Assembly (NCBI RefSeq): GCF_000006565.2
Contig: NC_031478.1
Location: 1,471,874 to 1,535,873, forward strand
From: Toxoplasma gondii ME49
Taxonomy: Eukaryota; Apicomplexa; Conoidasida; Eucoccidiorida; Sarcocystidae
Direction: 5' to 3'
DNA length: 64,000 bases
A program made the position numbers and the translations under genes. Under the pieces are notes generated by a model that saw nothing but the letters and a program-made list of their open reading frames with translations, was not told the origin of the DNA and did not search any database. Each line of letters opens with the position of its first letter. Position 1 is the first letter of the stretch. Shown in pieces: positions 33,601 through 45,828 of the stretch.

Positions 33601-36600
33601 GGTTTCCATCGTGTATGAGTACTTCCCGTTAGTGATCTAATTTCTTAGAGTTTTCCGCATAAAAAAATATGTTTTTACTCAATCCTCTACCGAAAACCCT
33701 GCTCTGTTAAACTTTTTTCTCCGGTTTACCATATGTAGCGGAAACCTACCCGCCGTTCAGTTTCCATTGCTGCCACGAAACGGGCGCAATGAAAGGGACT
33801 GTCGAGACCATAAGATGAACTGCAAACACGTACGCGCCATGAAGAACTAGTTTGACCACGTGGTAGGGCTGTGACATTTTGTCAAGAAGATGCGTCAATT
33901 GAAAGCAGTGATTGGGGGCCAGGGTGCTCTGTGCGGGTCTGATTCGTGGTCTACGCGGTCCTAAAAAAACGAACTCACCAGCATTCGACTCTGGGCGAGA
34001 GAGGGCAGACGAACGAGTTTACCGGCAGGTGTTCCCCGAACTCGGTTTTTGCAAATATTTTGATCAGTCTGTAGCCGAACATGGGGTGCATCTTCTTGTA
34101 ACAGCTCCACCAAGTCTCGGCGATGGACATAGCCTGTCGTAAGGCTTCTTGTCTGCAAAGTCGGTAACACGTAAATGCAAAGCAAGGCGGGGAAGGCACC
34201 ACTACATACAGTGAATAATGCACTTTGATGACACTTAGGAAAAAGGAAAGGTGAAACTAGGCCCACAATTTTGAACGTCTATTGATATAACGTCGCCCTG
34301 GGAGTACAACTTCCAGCATCGTTTTTGTGGTCCCGCCTCCAACAACGACATCTTTTTCAGAGAGACGACTCTCACACGCCTGCATACAGGTCCTCAAGGA
34401 TGAGTTCGGTTGTGGTACTGGCTGAAGTAGAGTTGCCTTTGCAACAAACTCCTCTGCAAATCTAACGGTTCAAAACGTGTCAGAACAGATTCACCACGTA
34501 GATGCCGGCTCCGCATCTGACTGGCAGTCAACAAAGGAAACGTCTCTGCGATTCTATTTCCCTTGTGTTGGTGCCAGATGCAGTGTGACTGCCCTTTCTA
34601 GTTCTTCCTTTCCCCCTACTTCTCTTGTTCTCCTCGACGAAGCTGCGAATCCACTTCCGCCAAGCCAAGAAACTTGGTTTCATCCCGGGGCAGCAACTGA
34701 ATTTCCATGTCCAGTTTACCAACAGAAAGCGCCTCTCTCGTACCGACGCCCCGAAGCTTCACCGATGTATGAATCTGCCCGCATTAAGAAAACAGACGAA
34801 CAGAGGCTGACCAGTGCCGTTGTTCAAGCATGTCCAGCGGTATGCTTCCATCGGCTGTAGTTCCGTTATTGCCGTGGCACAGCTCATTCGGTTTCTGTGG
34901 GTCCCGAGCCAGTGCCAGCAAATCCAGAGCACGCATCTCTGTACAGATACCAGCAGACTGTTACTGCATCATTTTCCCTCACACGTCCCATCTGGTAATC
35001 TCTTCAAAAGCTGGAAGCGTCTCATGCGTGTTTACCTTGCCACAATGCAAGACGCGTTGCCATTCAACCTTTTGACTGGACAAGATCTTGGATTTGTACA
35101 TCGTGTTGCCAGAGAAGCTCTCGCGTGGGGTTGTGGCTCTATTGGACGCGATTCCACCTGTACGAGGATGCACGCGCCAGCAACCCAAAACGGTGCATAA
35201 TTTCCACCGGAAATTCTGTCTGAATGCAGAGCTCCAGACGACTCCGGGATTAGCAGCAGGGGTGACAAACGATTCTATTCGGATCCTTCGCTTCTTGGCA
35301 CCAACAGAGAGCTGCCCTTCAGAAATGCCAAGCCAATCAATGACTATAACAAACGGCATGTGCACAGATGCTCCAGTTTTTTCGCCTCTGTCGTCTGTAT
35401 CACCTTTTGTCCACGACGAATGTGATATGACGTCTTCCTTAGTTACCACCAGATGCAGTGGCAACTGACGCTTTAGGAGGTCACGGTATGAAGCGCCTTC
35501 TTCTGTTGGAAGTCTCGCGGCGAACGTCTCAAGGAATTGCGGTTCACAGCAGGCCTGTGTTCATTAGACGCACGAACACAATAAACGAAAGTGTTTGCAC
35601 ACATCCCATCAATGCCAGTGAGTCCCGGGTTGACACTTTCTGTTACACTGTCATCTGTTTCTGGGACGAAACATGCTGTCAGGTAAGTGGTCAGCTGCTC
35701 TCAATCTGGCTACATTACCTCCACTGGACGACTTCGAAATCTTTGACTTCCAAAGGACATGTGTATGACGAAGTAAGAGCCGGAATGTCGGCTTTCATCT
35801 TCATACTCGGAGAAGTCGTGACCATCAGAGAACCGGCAAAGCAGATAGGGAGGGTCATTTGGGTCTGCATTTTCAGGCATCCACCTGGGCTGAACTTCTT
35901 GCGTGAACACAGATGACAGTGCCGCCTCCAAAGCCCCGCAGTCACTCTCTGAAGTAGCGGATGCACTAGCATACCGACAGGCGGTCTGCGGCAGCCACTT
36001 CAGTCCTGATCCCTCTCTTCGCTTCACTTCCTTTCCCGTACGTTCAGCATTTGCCTCCACTGTTTGCTCCGCCGACTGCATGTAGGTGGCGAGTTGCTGT
36101 TGGATGTCTGTCAGCACTCCCGTGTCCTGAAAGATTGAGAGTATAACACGTTGCTGTGGACGGACAGAGGCAACTTTGAAATCAAACGTTCCACTGCAAT
36201 CAAAGTACCAGTTAAGTCTCCGTTGATGATGCAGGGTTTGCGCGGGATGTTTCTTTGTATGTGTCCAGTGCATGTCTACGCACACACAGGGATTCTTCCT
36301 CAAGGGAGTAGACTTCAAACAAGGAAAAAAGCTCAATTCCGATTTCTTAAAACTCCGGAGAGCGCTTCGGCGATCTAACATGAGTGTGTCACCATCATGC
36401 GGGAAGGCCTTCTCTCACGGGCGACTTGTACGTGCGTGTCGCGGCTGGTGCAGCGGATTTCTCTCCATGGGCAATTTTCCACTCTCCTGTGGAAGTACAT
36501 AGCTAAACGTGGCACGCACGTACTGAAAATGGCATCGTGCAACGAGGTAGAGCAGCGTGGCTAAGCTGCATCATCTGTACCGCAGATACTGTTGCGGGAT

Positions 36601-37011
36601 ATTGGAAGCCAACACTTTCAGCTGTCTCAAGCATTCCGGAGCCGTGACAGTGTGCAGCAATCGGTGCCCGAAAAACCACGAAATTCCGGTGTCACCTGCC
36701 ATTTTTGAAACACAAGGGCTTTTGCTGTCCGAAGCGGATGTGACTTCTGGCGACGAAGAGGGAAAGTGTTGCTGACAAAGCTATGCAACATATTTTCTAT
36801 GAGGTTACGAAAAGTACTCAGAATTTTTCGGGAGTGAAAGCCCCCGACGTGCACATACTTGCAGAACTTCAAGCGTTCTAGCAACATCCACCGTCGGCGC
36901 TGTTTCCCCATCGTGGCTTTTTCGCGCCTGCAAATGGAGACGAAGACTTTGGCAGATGTCGGGTCGCTTGGCAAGGAACTCGTAGATAGCTGCTCTGTGT
37001 TTGGCATCCAT
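30659..37011 (-). CDS. CC2D2A-like C2-domain protein (ciliary transition-zone / MKS module), multi-exon
   Basis: The C-terminal exons on the minus strand are 34152-33979, 33092-32936, 32233-31947, 31781-31727, 31439-31236 and 30862-30659 (TAG). They match the conserved CC2D2A C-terminus in order: GTVEDHAMLLCSLFL, then AWVAIGLLAEDLPYCWVIT, then the WDACTGQ / WWKMPED segment, then SRLRAQLYAMIEEYVKHK, and finally KNYIFKACPLHFH and DQVSVWIVLAV. Upstream exons are 37011-36859 and 36126-35719, the latter with the DPNDPPY motif. Probable exons 35554-35150, 34774-34620 and 34453-34378 carry C2-like sequence; the last two join in phase to 34152. The junction 31947/31781 is not phase-compatible as drawn, so a small exon or another donor is missing. 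CC2D2A organises the transition zone of cilia; in coccidia only microgametes have flagella, so gamete-restricted expression is expected. N-terminal exons probably continue to about 37.8 kb. Confidence 0.82.
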
Positions 37012-37768
37012 CTGGAAAGAGCAGCCACGCGCTACATGTTCCACAGATTTAAAAACTGGAGGCTGCCTAACTTTCTCCTGAAATGCAAATGCTTGGTTCC
37101 TCCTCCCTCACCGGCAAATGTTGAACAGCTTTGTGTGACTTTTAGGGTGGAGCCAAGGATGCTGGTGGCCCGCAACCAAGTACAGCAAGAAATCTTTCTG
37201 CAACTCGAGACACTTATGGCATGTTTCAACTTCGATAGTCCGTCGAGAGCACGCAGCACATCAATGCGCAGCCGCATAGGCACAGGCACAATCTCGAAAG
37301 ACGGCTCCTCTGGTGGGCAGCGTTCAGTGCCGGAAGAGGGGCAAATCTACAGAGACTACAAATGCGCTTCGCTTCCAGGGTCTGCAGTTTTGGTCTTGGC
37401 ACACCAGTTTCGGCTGCATCTTACGCATGCTGGTGCATGTCCGCAAAAAGGACAGGACGAAATTTTGACCCTTACTCCTTTGACAGGCACAAGTAGAAAG
37501 TGCGCCGCAATTACGGTATGCGCCGCTGCGATATTCAACCGGCACTCTGTGTCAAGCATTCTTCCTTCGAACTGCGAACGTCTTTTTCAAACTGTAGAAG
37601 TGTCAGCAACCGCCCACAGTTTCTCGCTGACTTCTTGGTCTCATCATCGGATGAATAGAACAACCAAACGGGCAAACGCATCCGTGAGCGAGTGTACATG
37701 CGGTGCGTATTTTCACGTCGAAGCGCGACTGCGACAGCTAGACTCGTTCTGTCTTCAGGGTAGGGCAT
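37012..37768 (-). CDS. Probable N-terminal exon region of the CC2D2A-like gene (model unresolved)
   Basis: The minus strand here has protein-like pieces with good splice sites. One is 37197-37112 (after GAGTTGCAG, ending TGCCG^GTGAGG), encoding KDFLLYLVAGHQHPWLHP and onward. Another frame around 37768-37560 starts with an ATG. The 37197-37112 piece ends in phase 2, while the next exon at 37011 reads best in phase 0, so the chain is not settled. A long open frame also exists on the opposite strand over the same interval; I treat it as a shadow because it lacks domain-like content. Confidence 0.4.
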
Positions 37769-39003
37769 ACTGATGAAAAGACTGGTCTACACCGAATCGC
37801 ACTGGTACTAACTTTCCTCACTAAACTCCACCTTAGAGACCTGTGAAGATAGACAGAGCACGCTCCTGTAAACGTGGAGCGGAGATCGTGTGTCTATGGA
37901 AGCTTTCGTGAATATCATTATCATCCTCTTCGGAAGACCAGAACGCGCCCTTGCCCGGTGTCAGTTTCTGCGAGTCAGAGAAGAGGGAAAGAGCAACATT
38001 TCTCCCCGGTGAACCATCAATCAAGGCTGTCAATTCTTCACCACGGTATTACGTTGGGTTTTTTCGTACGTGTTCGTTTGCGCCTTTCAATCCTACGCGT
38101 TTCGCTTCCGCGGGAACCCTCTGCTCAGTTCTGCATGCGCTCAGCTATACATGACTTGTTCGAGTCCGCAAGACCACGTCCGTTTCGTCATTTCTTCTCA
38201 TTTTCCGACTTTTTCCAGTCTCCGTTATGTTTCGGGAGTATCAGCGGCAGTTTATTTCCGCTAGTCACTCAGAGCGCCGTTCAGCAGTATCGCAAGACAA
38301 GCTGACCTCGTTTCTCTCTTCTTCCATCGTCCCTCTTTACCTCCGGGGTTTTCTTTGCTCGTTGCTTGGCTCTTGTAAGAAAAGAGATAGTTTCTTTTCG
38401 ACTCGTTTGATGCCTTGTCTCACTACGTAGGTCGATGAGGTAGTGGCTCGGTCAAAAGGATGAGATGTTTATTCTTTCAAGCTGGTTCTGTCTGTGTTGT
38501 CTCAGAAAGACACCCATAGAGGTGACCCCGCCACAATTATCTTTGGCGTGCCCCTGCCACTTTCTTCTGCGGTCACTAGGCCTCCTTTGCCACTGTGGTT
38601 GTTGTCGTGCATCCATTTTTCCCCGTTTCTCTACACACTTATTGTTTCCGTAGGCCTTTCCCAGGACAAGTTCACGGGTAACGATCCGTTGCGGCAAAAA
38701 GTGATAAAGGCACGCTGGTTTCGGTCGTTCCTTCCCTCTCATCTGTACACAGCACTCCCTCTCAGAAATATCCAGTGGTTATTTCCTGTCGCATCTTTCC
38801 TTTTTGTGAATAAGGGTCCTTCGATGACGCGAAACAACTGGTGGTGGAACCCTGCTTTTTTCAACCCATCCTTGTCTTGAAGTCTTTTGTTTTCTCATAG
38901 TGGATCCGCGAACAGATGTTTCGTTGGTCGTCCGCTCTTCCTCGCTCTACCCTTCATGGGTAGCTCCAAACTCGCGTGCAGCGGTTTCTAGCTTCTCAAA
39001 AAA
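37769..39003. other. Divergent upstream region (CC2D2A-like minus / syntaxin 5 plus)
   Basis: This should hold both promoters and 5' UTRs. A minus-strand open frame at 38033-37833 encodes an acidic segment (FWSSEEDDNDIHESF) that could be a first exon of the CC2D2A-like gene; this is unproven. The 38200-38880 part is pyrimidine-rich, typical of a leader region upstream of a plus-strand gene. Confidence 0.5.
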
Positions 39004-42000
39004 ATGCCGTGCGACAGAACGGCGGATTTCCTGGCGTTCGCGGAGCGCGCCAGTCCAGGAGCTATCTCCCAGGCCCGAGAACTCCGCAGTAGGACAGTCC
39101 GACACGCCGACAACTCCTTCAATGCCTCCGCGGCGGAAATCGGCACTCAGCTGCACCGGACGTCCTTGAAGCTCAAAGAGCTCGCCAAGTGTACGTACAG
39201 TCGAAGGGAACGCCGTGCGTTGCTGCAGAGAGGGCGCGTATGACCTGGTGCGCATGTATGTGCGTCTCGCGCATCTCTTCGAGAGTTCCGACTTCCGTTC
39301 TGCCTCTGAACTTCCCTGTATTCTGCATCATCAAAAAGAAACTACCGCAGAGCTCAGTATATTTCAGCGGTGTTTCACTACCAGTTCCCCTGTGGTTGCT
39401 TTATCTGCGTGCACCCACCCAGTTTTGGTATTCTGCTTGGTTCTTTTTCCATGCTAGAACTTGGTTTTTCTTTGTTGTGTGGTGCTCCACTTTTTCCATC
39501 CTTCGGTCTACCAGACCGAGGGTCTACCGTGACGTCTTCGCGCTAAAGAAAGCTGATTTCTGTTCCACGGGTTCACTGCGGTTGGTTGTCTGCCGAAGCC
39601 AATGGCGCAAGACTGCCTGTATACTGGAGAGGAGGAACCGGTCTGTGACGAGCGCCTTTATCAGAATGAGGTCGAAGTATCACTCTCATTCGAGACCGCC
39701 AAAGGTTCTCAAATATCAGTGCACGTACCGTTTCACGTATCGCATTCTTTCGACTCAGACTCAAGAGATCTGAAGTGGGGCGGTGCTTCCAGCCAGTCTC
39801 TGAAATATCAAGAGGATGAATGGGATTGCCTCCTGCCCGGTTTGCTCTTCCTTTCTGTGCTATAATTTTCATCGTGTCGCATGCATTCTGGTTGCTGAAC
39901 TCTACTCACCTTCTTACTCCAAGTATTCCGGCTAGCCAAGCGCTCCACTGTATTTGTGAACCCCCTGTACCTTTCGTGAAATACAGTGTCTTGTAGTCTA
40001 GACGACTGTTACGGACTACACCAGAATCTAACACTTACCGCGCAATTTATCTCTAGCGATGGTACTTGGTGGTGGAAAAACTATGAGCGTGACTGTTTGG
40101 AGATGCGTGTGTGGTGCAGTTGCTCGGCAGCGGAGTATCTACAACGACAGGACGGCGCAAACCCAGGACCTCACGTACGAAATAAAGAAGGTACGGACTT
40201 GCTTCGCTCTTTGCTTTGTCCACGGTGTTGTTTGTGAAAAGAAAGAAGAGCCTTTAAGGTGTTTTCCTCGTCAAAGACAACCAGTGTCATGCGGACAGCT
40301 TCCGTTTAACCTGAGCGAGAAAGGAGACTGTGCCGGTACCTTGTGTCAGCGCGTGCAGAGCAGAATGGGTTCGTGACGACATCCTCCTGTATGCACGGGT
40401 GTGTGGCGTGCAGTCGATTACAGAGCTGAACTGCAAGATCGACTATCTGGAGCAGATAGCCAAAGACTCAGGAAGCGAAGGACAGTCTCGTCAGCATTAC
40501 AACACGATGGTCGACATGTTGAAGGGGCGTCTGTTGGATGTAACGAAGGAATTCAAGGACGTTCTGTTGCTTAGGACAGAGGTACGCTCCACGAGGGGAG
40601 CGAAAGGGGGGCGAACACCATTTTCTTCTGGAGACACTTTCGCAAGAGGATATTGGAAAGCCTGTGCTTCGCGGGGACGTTTGCATGCAGCTCCACTGAC
40701 AGCAGGAGAGCAAGGCACACCAGGTGATGCGTCACTTTCCCTTGTGTGGCGCCGCTTCATTCCGGGGTGACTAGTGTCTCGATCCCGCCCTAGGGACAGA
40801 AGAGTGAAAGCAATGGCCCCTGAGTCCAATTTTCTGTGTTCTCCTGTCCATGCAGAACATGAAGAAACAGGACGAGCGAAGAAATCTGTACTCATTCGCG
40901 GGATCGCTGAATCCATCCAGTTCAGCATATGGAAAGTCGAGCGGCGACTACGACCTGGAAGGGTACATCTTTCAGGTCCATCTTGGCCTCTGACACAAGA
41001 ATTTGTTTTGGATCTATGTGCATGTTCCATCTGTCCATCTAAGTTGATGCTCGGTTATATATGCTAGACACTAACCTCCCCGGTAAAGTGACATATTAAA
41101 CCAGCCTGGCATCATAAAAGTAGTGGAATAGTGTTACGGAATGTAGAGAAGAAGTATGTGGATAACTTCAGTTCTGTTCGCCTCGTTTACGGATTTCTTG
41201 TGTGTTCTTGTGTTCACCCTGGCTCTGTTTTCTGTTGCCTCCTCCTGCTCGTACACCCAGCGGCGAAAAGACGCAGCTCGTGGCACAGCGCGACTCAAGT
41301 TCTTACGCACAATCGCGTGCAGAGGTGAGTTGTCGTTGCCAGGAGAACCTTGCCGGTTCGTGGATCCGCGGGTTCCCTGTTCGTAGGCTTCGGCAATTGC
41401 GGGTGCACGCGTAGCAGGTTACCGTGTGGTGCTCGACGCACTGGACACATTCAGGGTTTAGAGTTTTCGATGAACGACCACAAATGACGTGATTACGGTC
41501 TTTAAAACAACGGTTCAAATATGCTAGCGGTTGAGTGTGTTGGGAGTTCCTCCAGAACAGCTCGTTGCGTCGACCAAGTCGTGTCCGACGTTCCTTGTTT
41601 TAGGCGTAGCCGGTGAAAGGCGAAAGATACTCCCTGCCTTAGAAATATGCACACAGGGTTACGATTACAGGCTTTCATTGTTCTCCTTCGACATAGTGAG
41701 TGTGTGTCCATGGCTTCAAGAAGTGGAAATGTTCCCAAGTAGGCATCCGCATAATGACAAGAAGGTTCATCGTTCTGGTCAAGACTTCACAATAGAGTCG
41801 CGTTAACCAGCATGCGCGAATGGAGTGGCTGTTCGCTGTCGCCGCAGGTCTGTATGGAAAATCAATGAGGAGACGGCGTCTCCCTCAGCCGAGTGCCCAC
41901 AAGACACACGCTGTCTCAATGTTTAAGTATCTTCTTGTTTCCCAAACAGGCAGTCGAAAATGTGCAGAGGGTAATTGGAGAGCTGGCGACAATTTTTCAG

Positions 42001-42967
42001 CGCGTCGCCACGATGATATCTCATCAGGACGAAATGATTCAGCGCATCGATCAGGACATTGACACCTCGATGCACAACATCCGCCAAGGTATCGAGAACT
42101 AGAAAAAAGAGTGCTTAGGGGCACTTCTTCTGCGGTCCAACAATGCGATATATGCATGCAGATGTCTGTGACTATGGTGCGCATAGCCGCCCGTGCATGC
42201 ACGTTCGTTTTTGTGGTAGCAGTGTACTCAGGGTTCTGCGTGAAGGCTAGCGGCCGCATGTGTGTCTGGGTAACCTCAAACGCGGTTCTTCGTTTACAAA
42301 CGAGAAAAGGAAGGCGTCTGGAGAGCTACAGACTCTAGGGTGTCCCGCGTTCGTGGGCTCAGGCTAGGCATTGTGGTCGTCCAAAGTTTCCAGCAGGCGC
42401 AATCGTCGAGGATTCGGGATGAATGGACGCGAGAAGGGGGCCAGGATCGTAGCGGCCGTGGCTGTTTTTAGGACGGTGATGACTGTAGTGTTTTCCGTTT
42501 CGACTCTCGATTGTGTGCGAATTGTCTGGTGAATGTATTTAGGGCAAACGGAGCTTCTGAACTATTTCAACCGCATTTCATCGAACCGCGCTCTGATTCT
42601 GAAAGTAAGCTTTGAGCAGTTTGCTGTGTGGGACAAAAAATCGAAATGCGACAATCAAAATGAGCGGGTAAAGAAACTCACATCAGACAAAAGTATTTTT
42701 CGACCGTTTACGTCTGGGTGTCTTAGTCAGTTCACAGGCACCCATTTTCCTTCAGAAAACGACCAGTGGTTGTGGTTCACTCCTCACGTTCTTCCGTCGT
42801 TCTTGAAGTATATATAGAGACAGATACGCGTAGGCACATCTATCTGAAACGAGGTAAATCCACCGGTTGTCAATTAACGGTCTGCGAATTTTTCTCACTT
42901 GATTCTTTCGCAGGTCTTCGCAATTCTGTTTACGTTCATCGTTTTCTTCGTCTTTTTCTTGAGCTGA
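39004..42967 (+). CDS. STX5: Syntaxin 5 (Sed5) Golgi Qa-SNARE, 8 exons, 283 aa
   Basis: Exons are 39004-39190, 40120-40190, 40414-40581, 40856-40962, 41261-41324, 41950-42088, 42543-42604 and 42914-42967. They total 852 nt with every phase in agreement. The N-terminus MPCDRTADFLAF carries the DRT-x-x-F peptide that binds the SM protein Sly1 in syntaxin 5 orthologues. An Habc-like helical region follows (LKELAKFARQRSIYNDR; ITELNCKIDYLEQ). The Qa-SNARE motif runs from about residue 185 to 245 (QLVAQRDSSSYAQSRAE, then RVIGELATIFQRV), with the zero-layer Gln at Q225 in SHQDEMIQRID. A single C-terminal anchor at 267-283 (VFAILFTFIVFFVFFLS) ends the protein. The length is close to short-form syntaxin 5. 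Its role is ER-Golgi and intra-Golgi membrane fusion. The last coding exon is only 18 codons, just the membrane anchor. Confidence 0.96.
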
Positions 42968-45828
42968 AGAGTCGAGCAGAGTCTACGATTCGCGCAACAG
43001 TTCTCAAACACCCGCGTCGCGGGACCTGATATCTGCACGGGGTGACTTGCTGTAGATTCTGTCCAGGTTCTTCTACTCTGCTCTGATTGCTTCTGCGCGA
43101 CGTCTCCAGAAAGGCATTCAAGAAATACAAACAGTTTTAACCAGACTCTCGGCATTCCCTAGAGAGGTACAAATGCCTAGTTGTTACCGTCTCGTTATGT
43201 TGGTGGAAAAGCGCTTCTCTCTTGTATCTACGTGTCTCGATTAAATGAAAGAGGTATTCATGCTCGGTCTACCCGGAGACCTACATTTTTTCTGGTCATG
43301 GGGGCTGGGGCTGGAAAAGTTGCCGTCTCAAATTTGTATTCTCGCTCCTGTTCTTTTCAAAGTGTTCTCTGTTGCTTCTCTTTTGCTCAATTTGCCTACT
43401 TGAGAGACTCGATCCTCAGCTGGGAAGGTATCCCGCACAGGCCCCCGTAAAAAAGACTGCTTAACCAGGCGCCTCGGGGGGTCGTGTTGACTTATTTTCA
43501 TCACACCCCTGACGAAGATCTTTTGTTCCTTTTCTTCTTTACGTCATATATGCTTTGGCATTCTTTTCGATCCGGGGAACTTGTGGAAGAACTGCTAGGG
43601 TGCGAAGACCGACAGGCACGCTACCTTCTATCCTTCCACCTTCTACCGCGTCGGTGATCTCCTGCGCCTTCTGGAATATACAACTGACACAACCTGGCGT
43701 CTAGCGAGCCATCGTGAAAACCACCACATTTTCGCTGGTGTCCGCAGAAAAAGTGTATCCCCCCCTCGAATGTCGAACCTCAAAAAACGGCATGCAGCGT
43801 TCGTCTACAGTGCATATGTTTGGCAAGTTGTTCAACGTCACGCAACCTGTAGTGATTCGTGCCTTGGTAACGAGGTAGAAATATCGTTTTTCTATATGGA
43901 AGCCTGACAGCAGCAGCCCGGCGGATATCAGTGCCACAACATCACCGAAGGACTGCGAAACGGACGACCGTGGCGGGTGTAGCCAGTCGTTGTGATGATA
44001 CCTTCCTCGTGTCTGAGTGAGGTCGGACGACTCAGTGATGAGGATAGTCCTTGTCTGCCTCGTTTCGGATACACCTCACGCAGAAAGACATGTAAACTTA
44101 TTACAATCGGATAGGTTAAAGGGGATCCTCTGTTGAACGTAGCGGGAACGTGCGAGAAACCGCAACTTGGAGTGCGTGTTTTTCCACTGTAGGCCGGAGA
44201 ACCAGTCGATTGTTCACGAATGCGCGGTTGTCCCCAAAAAAGTTTGATAATAAATTTGGTAAAAGTCTCTTTATACTCACTGGAAAGCAAGTCAGTCACG
44301 CCATTGTTGGTGGTGCGTGCGGTTTGAGGGACTCTTTAATGCGATCTGTTAGTCTTCTTATCAAGGGATGGTAGGTGGCATGCATTTTTAGAATGAGGAG
44401 CGCGAACGGTAAGCGAATCGCATGTTTTCCAATGTTACACAGGGGTGCCGGTGAGCAGAACCAACGGTGTTCCCGTTAGGCAGTGTTGTGCTGACTTCTA
44501 TACGTCACTGTTCCCGAGAACAATCTAAAATTGTGGCACTCTCGTTGAATGCGAGGCTTTGATCTCATGCTTTTGTCGCACCGTGCGACTCTGAAGTTCC
44601 ATTAACCGGACACAGTGCGGTAATAGAACCAAGAGCATCACAGCATGTGCTTTCTCTCCGCACCACGTTGTGCAGAGTTTCTTCGTGTACGCATATAGAG
44701 ACTCTGATATATATATATATATATATACAGCTGACATATATATCTGAGAACGTGCAGAAGATGGGATAAATGGAGCAGTATATTGTGATTGGGGTAGTAA
44801 AACAAGGAGAGCATCTACTGAAAGTCATCACTAGAAACTGACAATACCGCTGGAGAGGTGTAGTGTTCAAACCGCGAAGGTCACGACGCGATCTGACAGG
44901 CCCTCTCGTTGTTTGGTTCGTGGAGAATTTTTCTGGCTAACGAAAAAATGGGTACCGGCAAATCTTGCAACGCAGTTCGAGCTGAACACATGAACATTAG
45001 AGGCGGGGCGCTTACACGTGCTAGAAAGGATAAGACTGGTTCGTTCCTGTGGAGGAACGTGCGTTGCACAGTAACACACAGTTACCGCTTAGCGTTTAGT
45101 GCTGTATCTGGCTCTGCGGCAGAAATGAACAACGCCGTTCTAAGGGGGAACAACAAAGTTTCCGACAGCCCCTTCATATCGTCTTCTTTATTGTTGTTGC
45201 ATATGCGTCTTTGTAATGCAAATATTCGGCCTACAATGTACTGAAACATGTTATGAGGTCGAGGAATCGGCCTCGGTTCGTTGGCCTGCATGCACACAGA
45301 GTATCCGTATATACGGCGACGGCCCGCAGGTGGGCGCATGGATACGAATATTTCTTCCCGTTTCCTGTTTGTCGGCCACTGTGGCGGTGCCTAGTCGGCT
45401 GCGGAAGTTCGGAGACAGCCGCACACAGACGCGGGATCTGTGGACGTTAGATTTTCCCGTTTCACGAAAAAGGAACGTTTGAACGCAGGCTTTTGTGTGG
45501 AGCAGGTTATGCGGGAGGACGCACTGTACTTGCAAGGCCCTCTTGCAGTCTGTCCCTCAAAAACGCACTGCGAGGGCGGATTCCGTGGTTGATGCTAGCA
45601 TATTTTGCTGCAAGCAGGGAACTCGCTCTTGTTTTCTGTGTCGGCACAACTCTTCCGGAGAACATTTTTCTCTTTCTTTCTCGACGGCTTGCCATTATCC
45701 CAGCGTCTTCCCCGTGTTCCCTTTTCTTCGGTTCTCGACTGTATCCGATCCGTAGCTGTTGCGGACGCCCGGCTGGATTCCCTGCGAAAATTGTCTACCC
45801 GTTTTTGTCTGCCCACACCTTTCCGAAG
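42968..45828. other. Intergenic region between syntaxin 5 and COX2a
   Basis: This holds the syntaxin 5 3' UTR and the COX2a leader. From about 45490 the COX2a frame is open upstream of the chosen ATG, with another in-frame ATG at 45592. No other protein-like ORF was found. A (TA)n tract lies at 44707-44727. Confidence 0.5.
44707..44727. repeat. (TA)n microsatellite
   Basis: About 21 bases of TA repeat in the syntaxin 5 to COX2a interval. Confidence 0.85.

Noticed and set aside
36859..37773. A 304-codon open frame on the plus strand
   Set aside because: It overlaps minus-strand exons of the CC2D2A-like gene, lacks domain-like composition and has no splice or promoter context. Treated as an antisense shadow.
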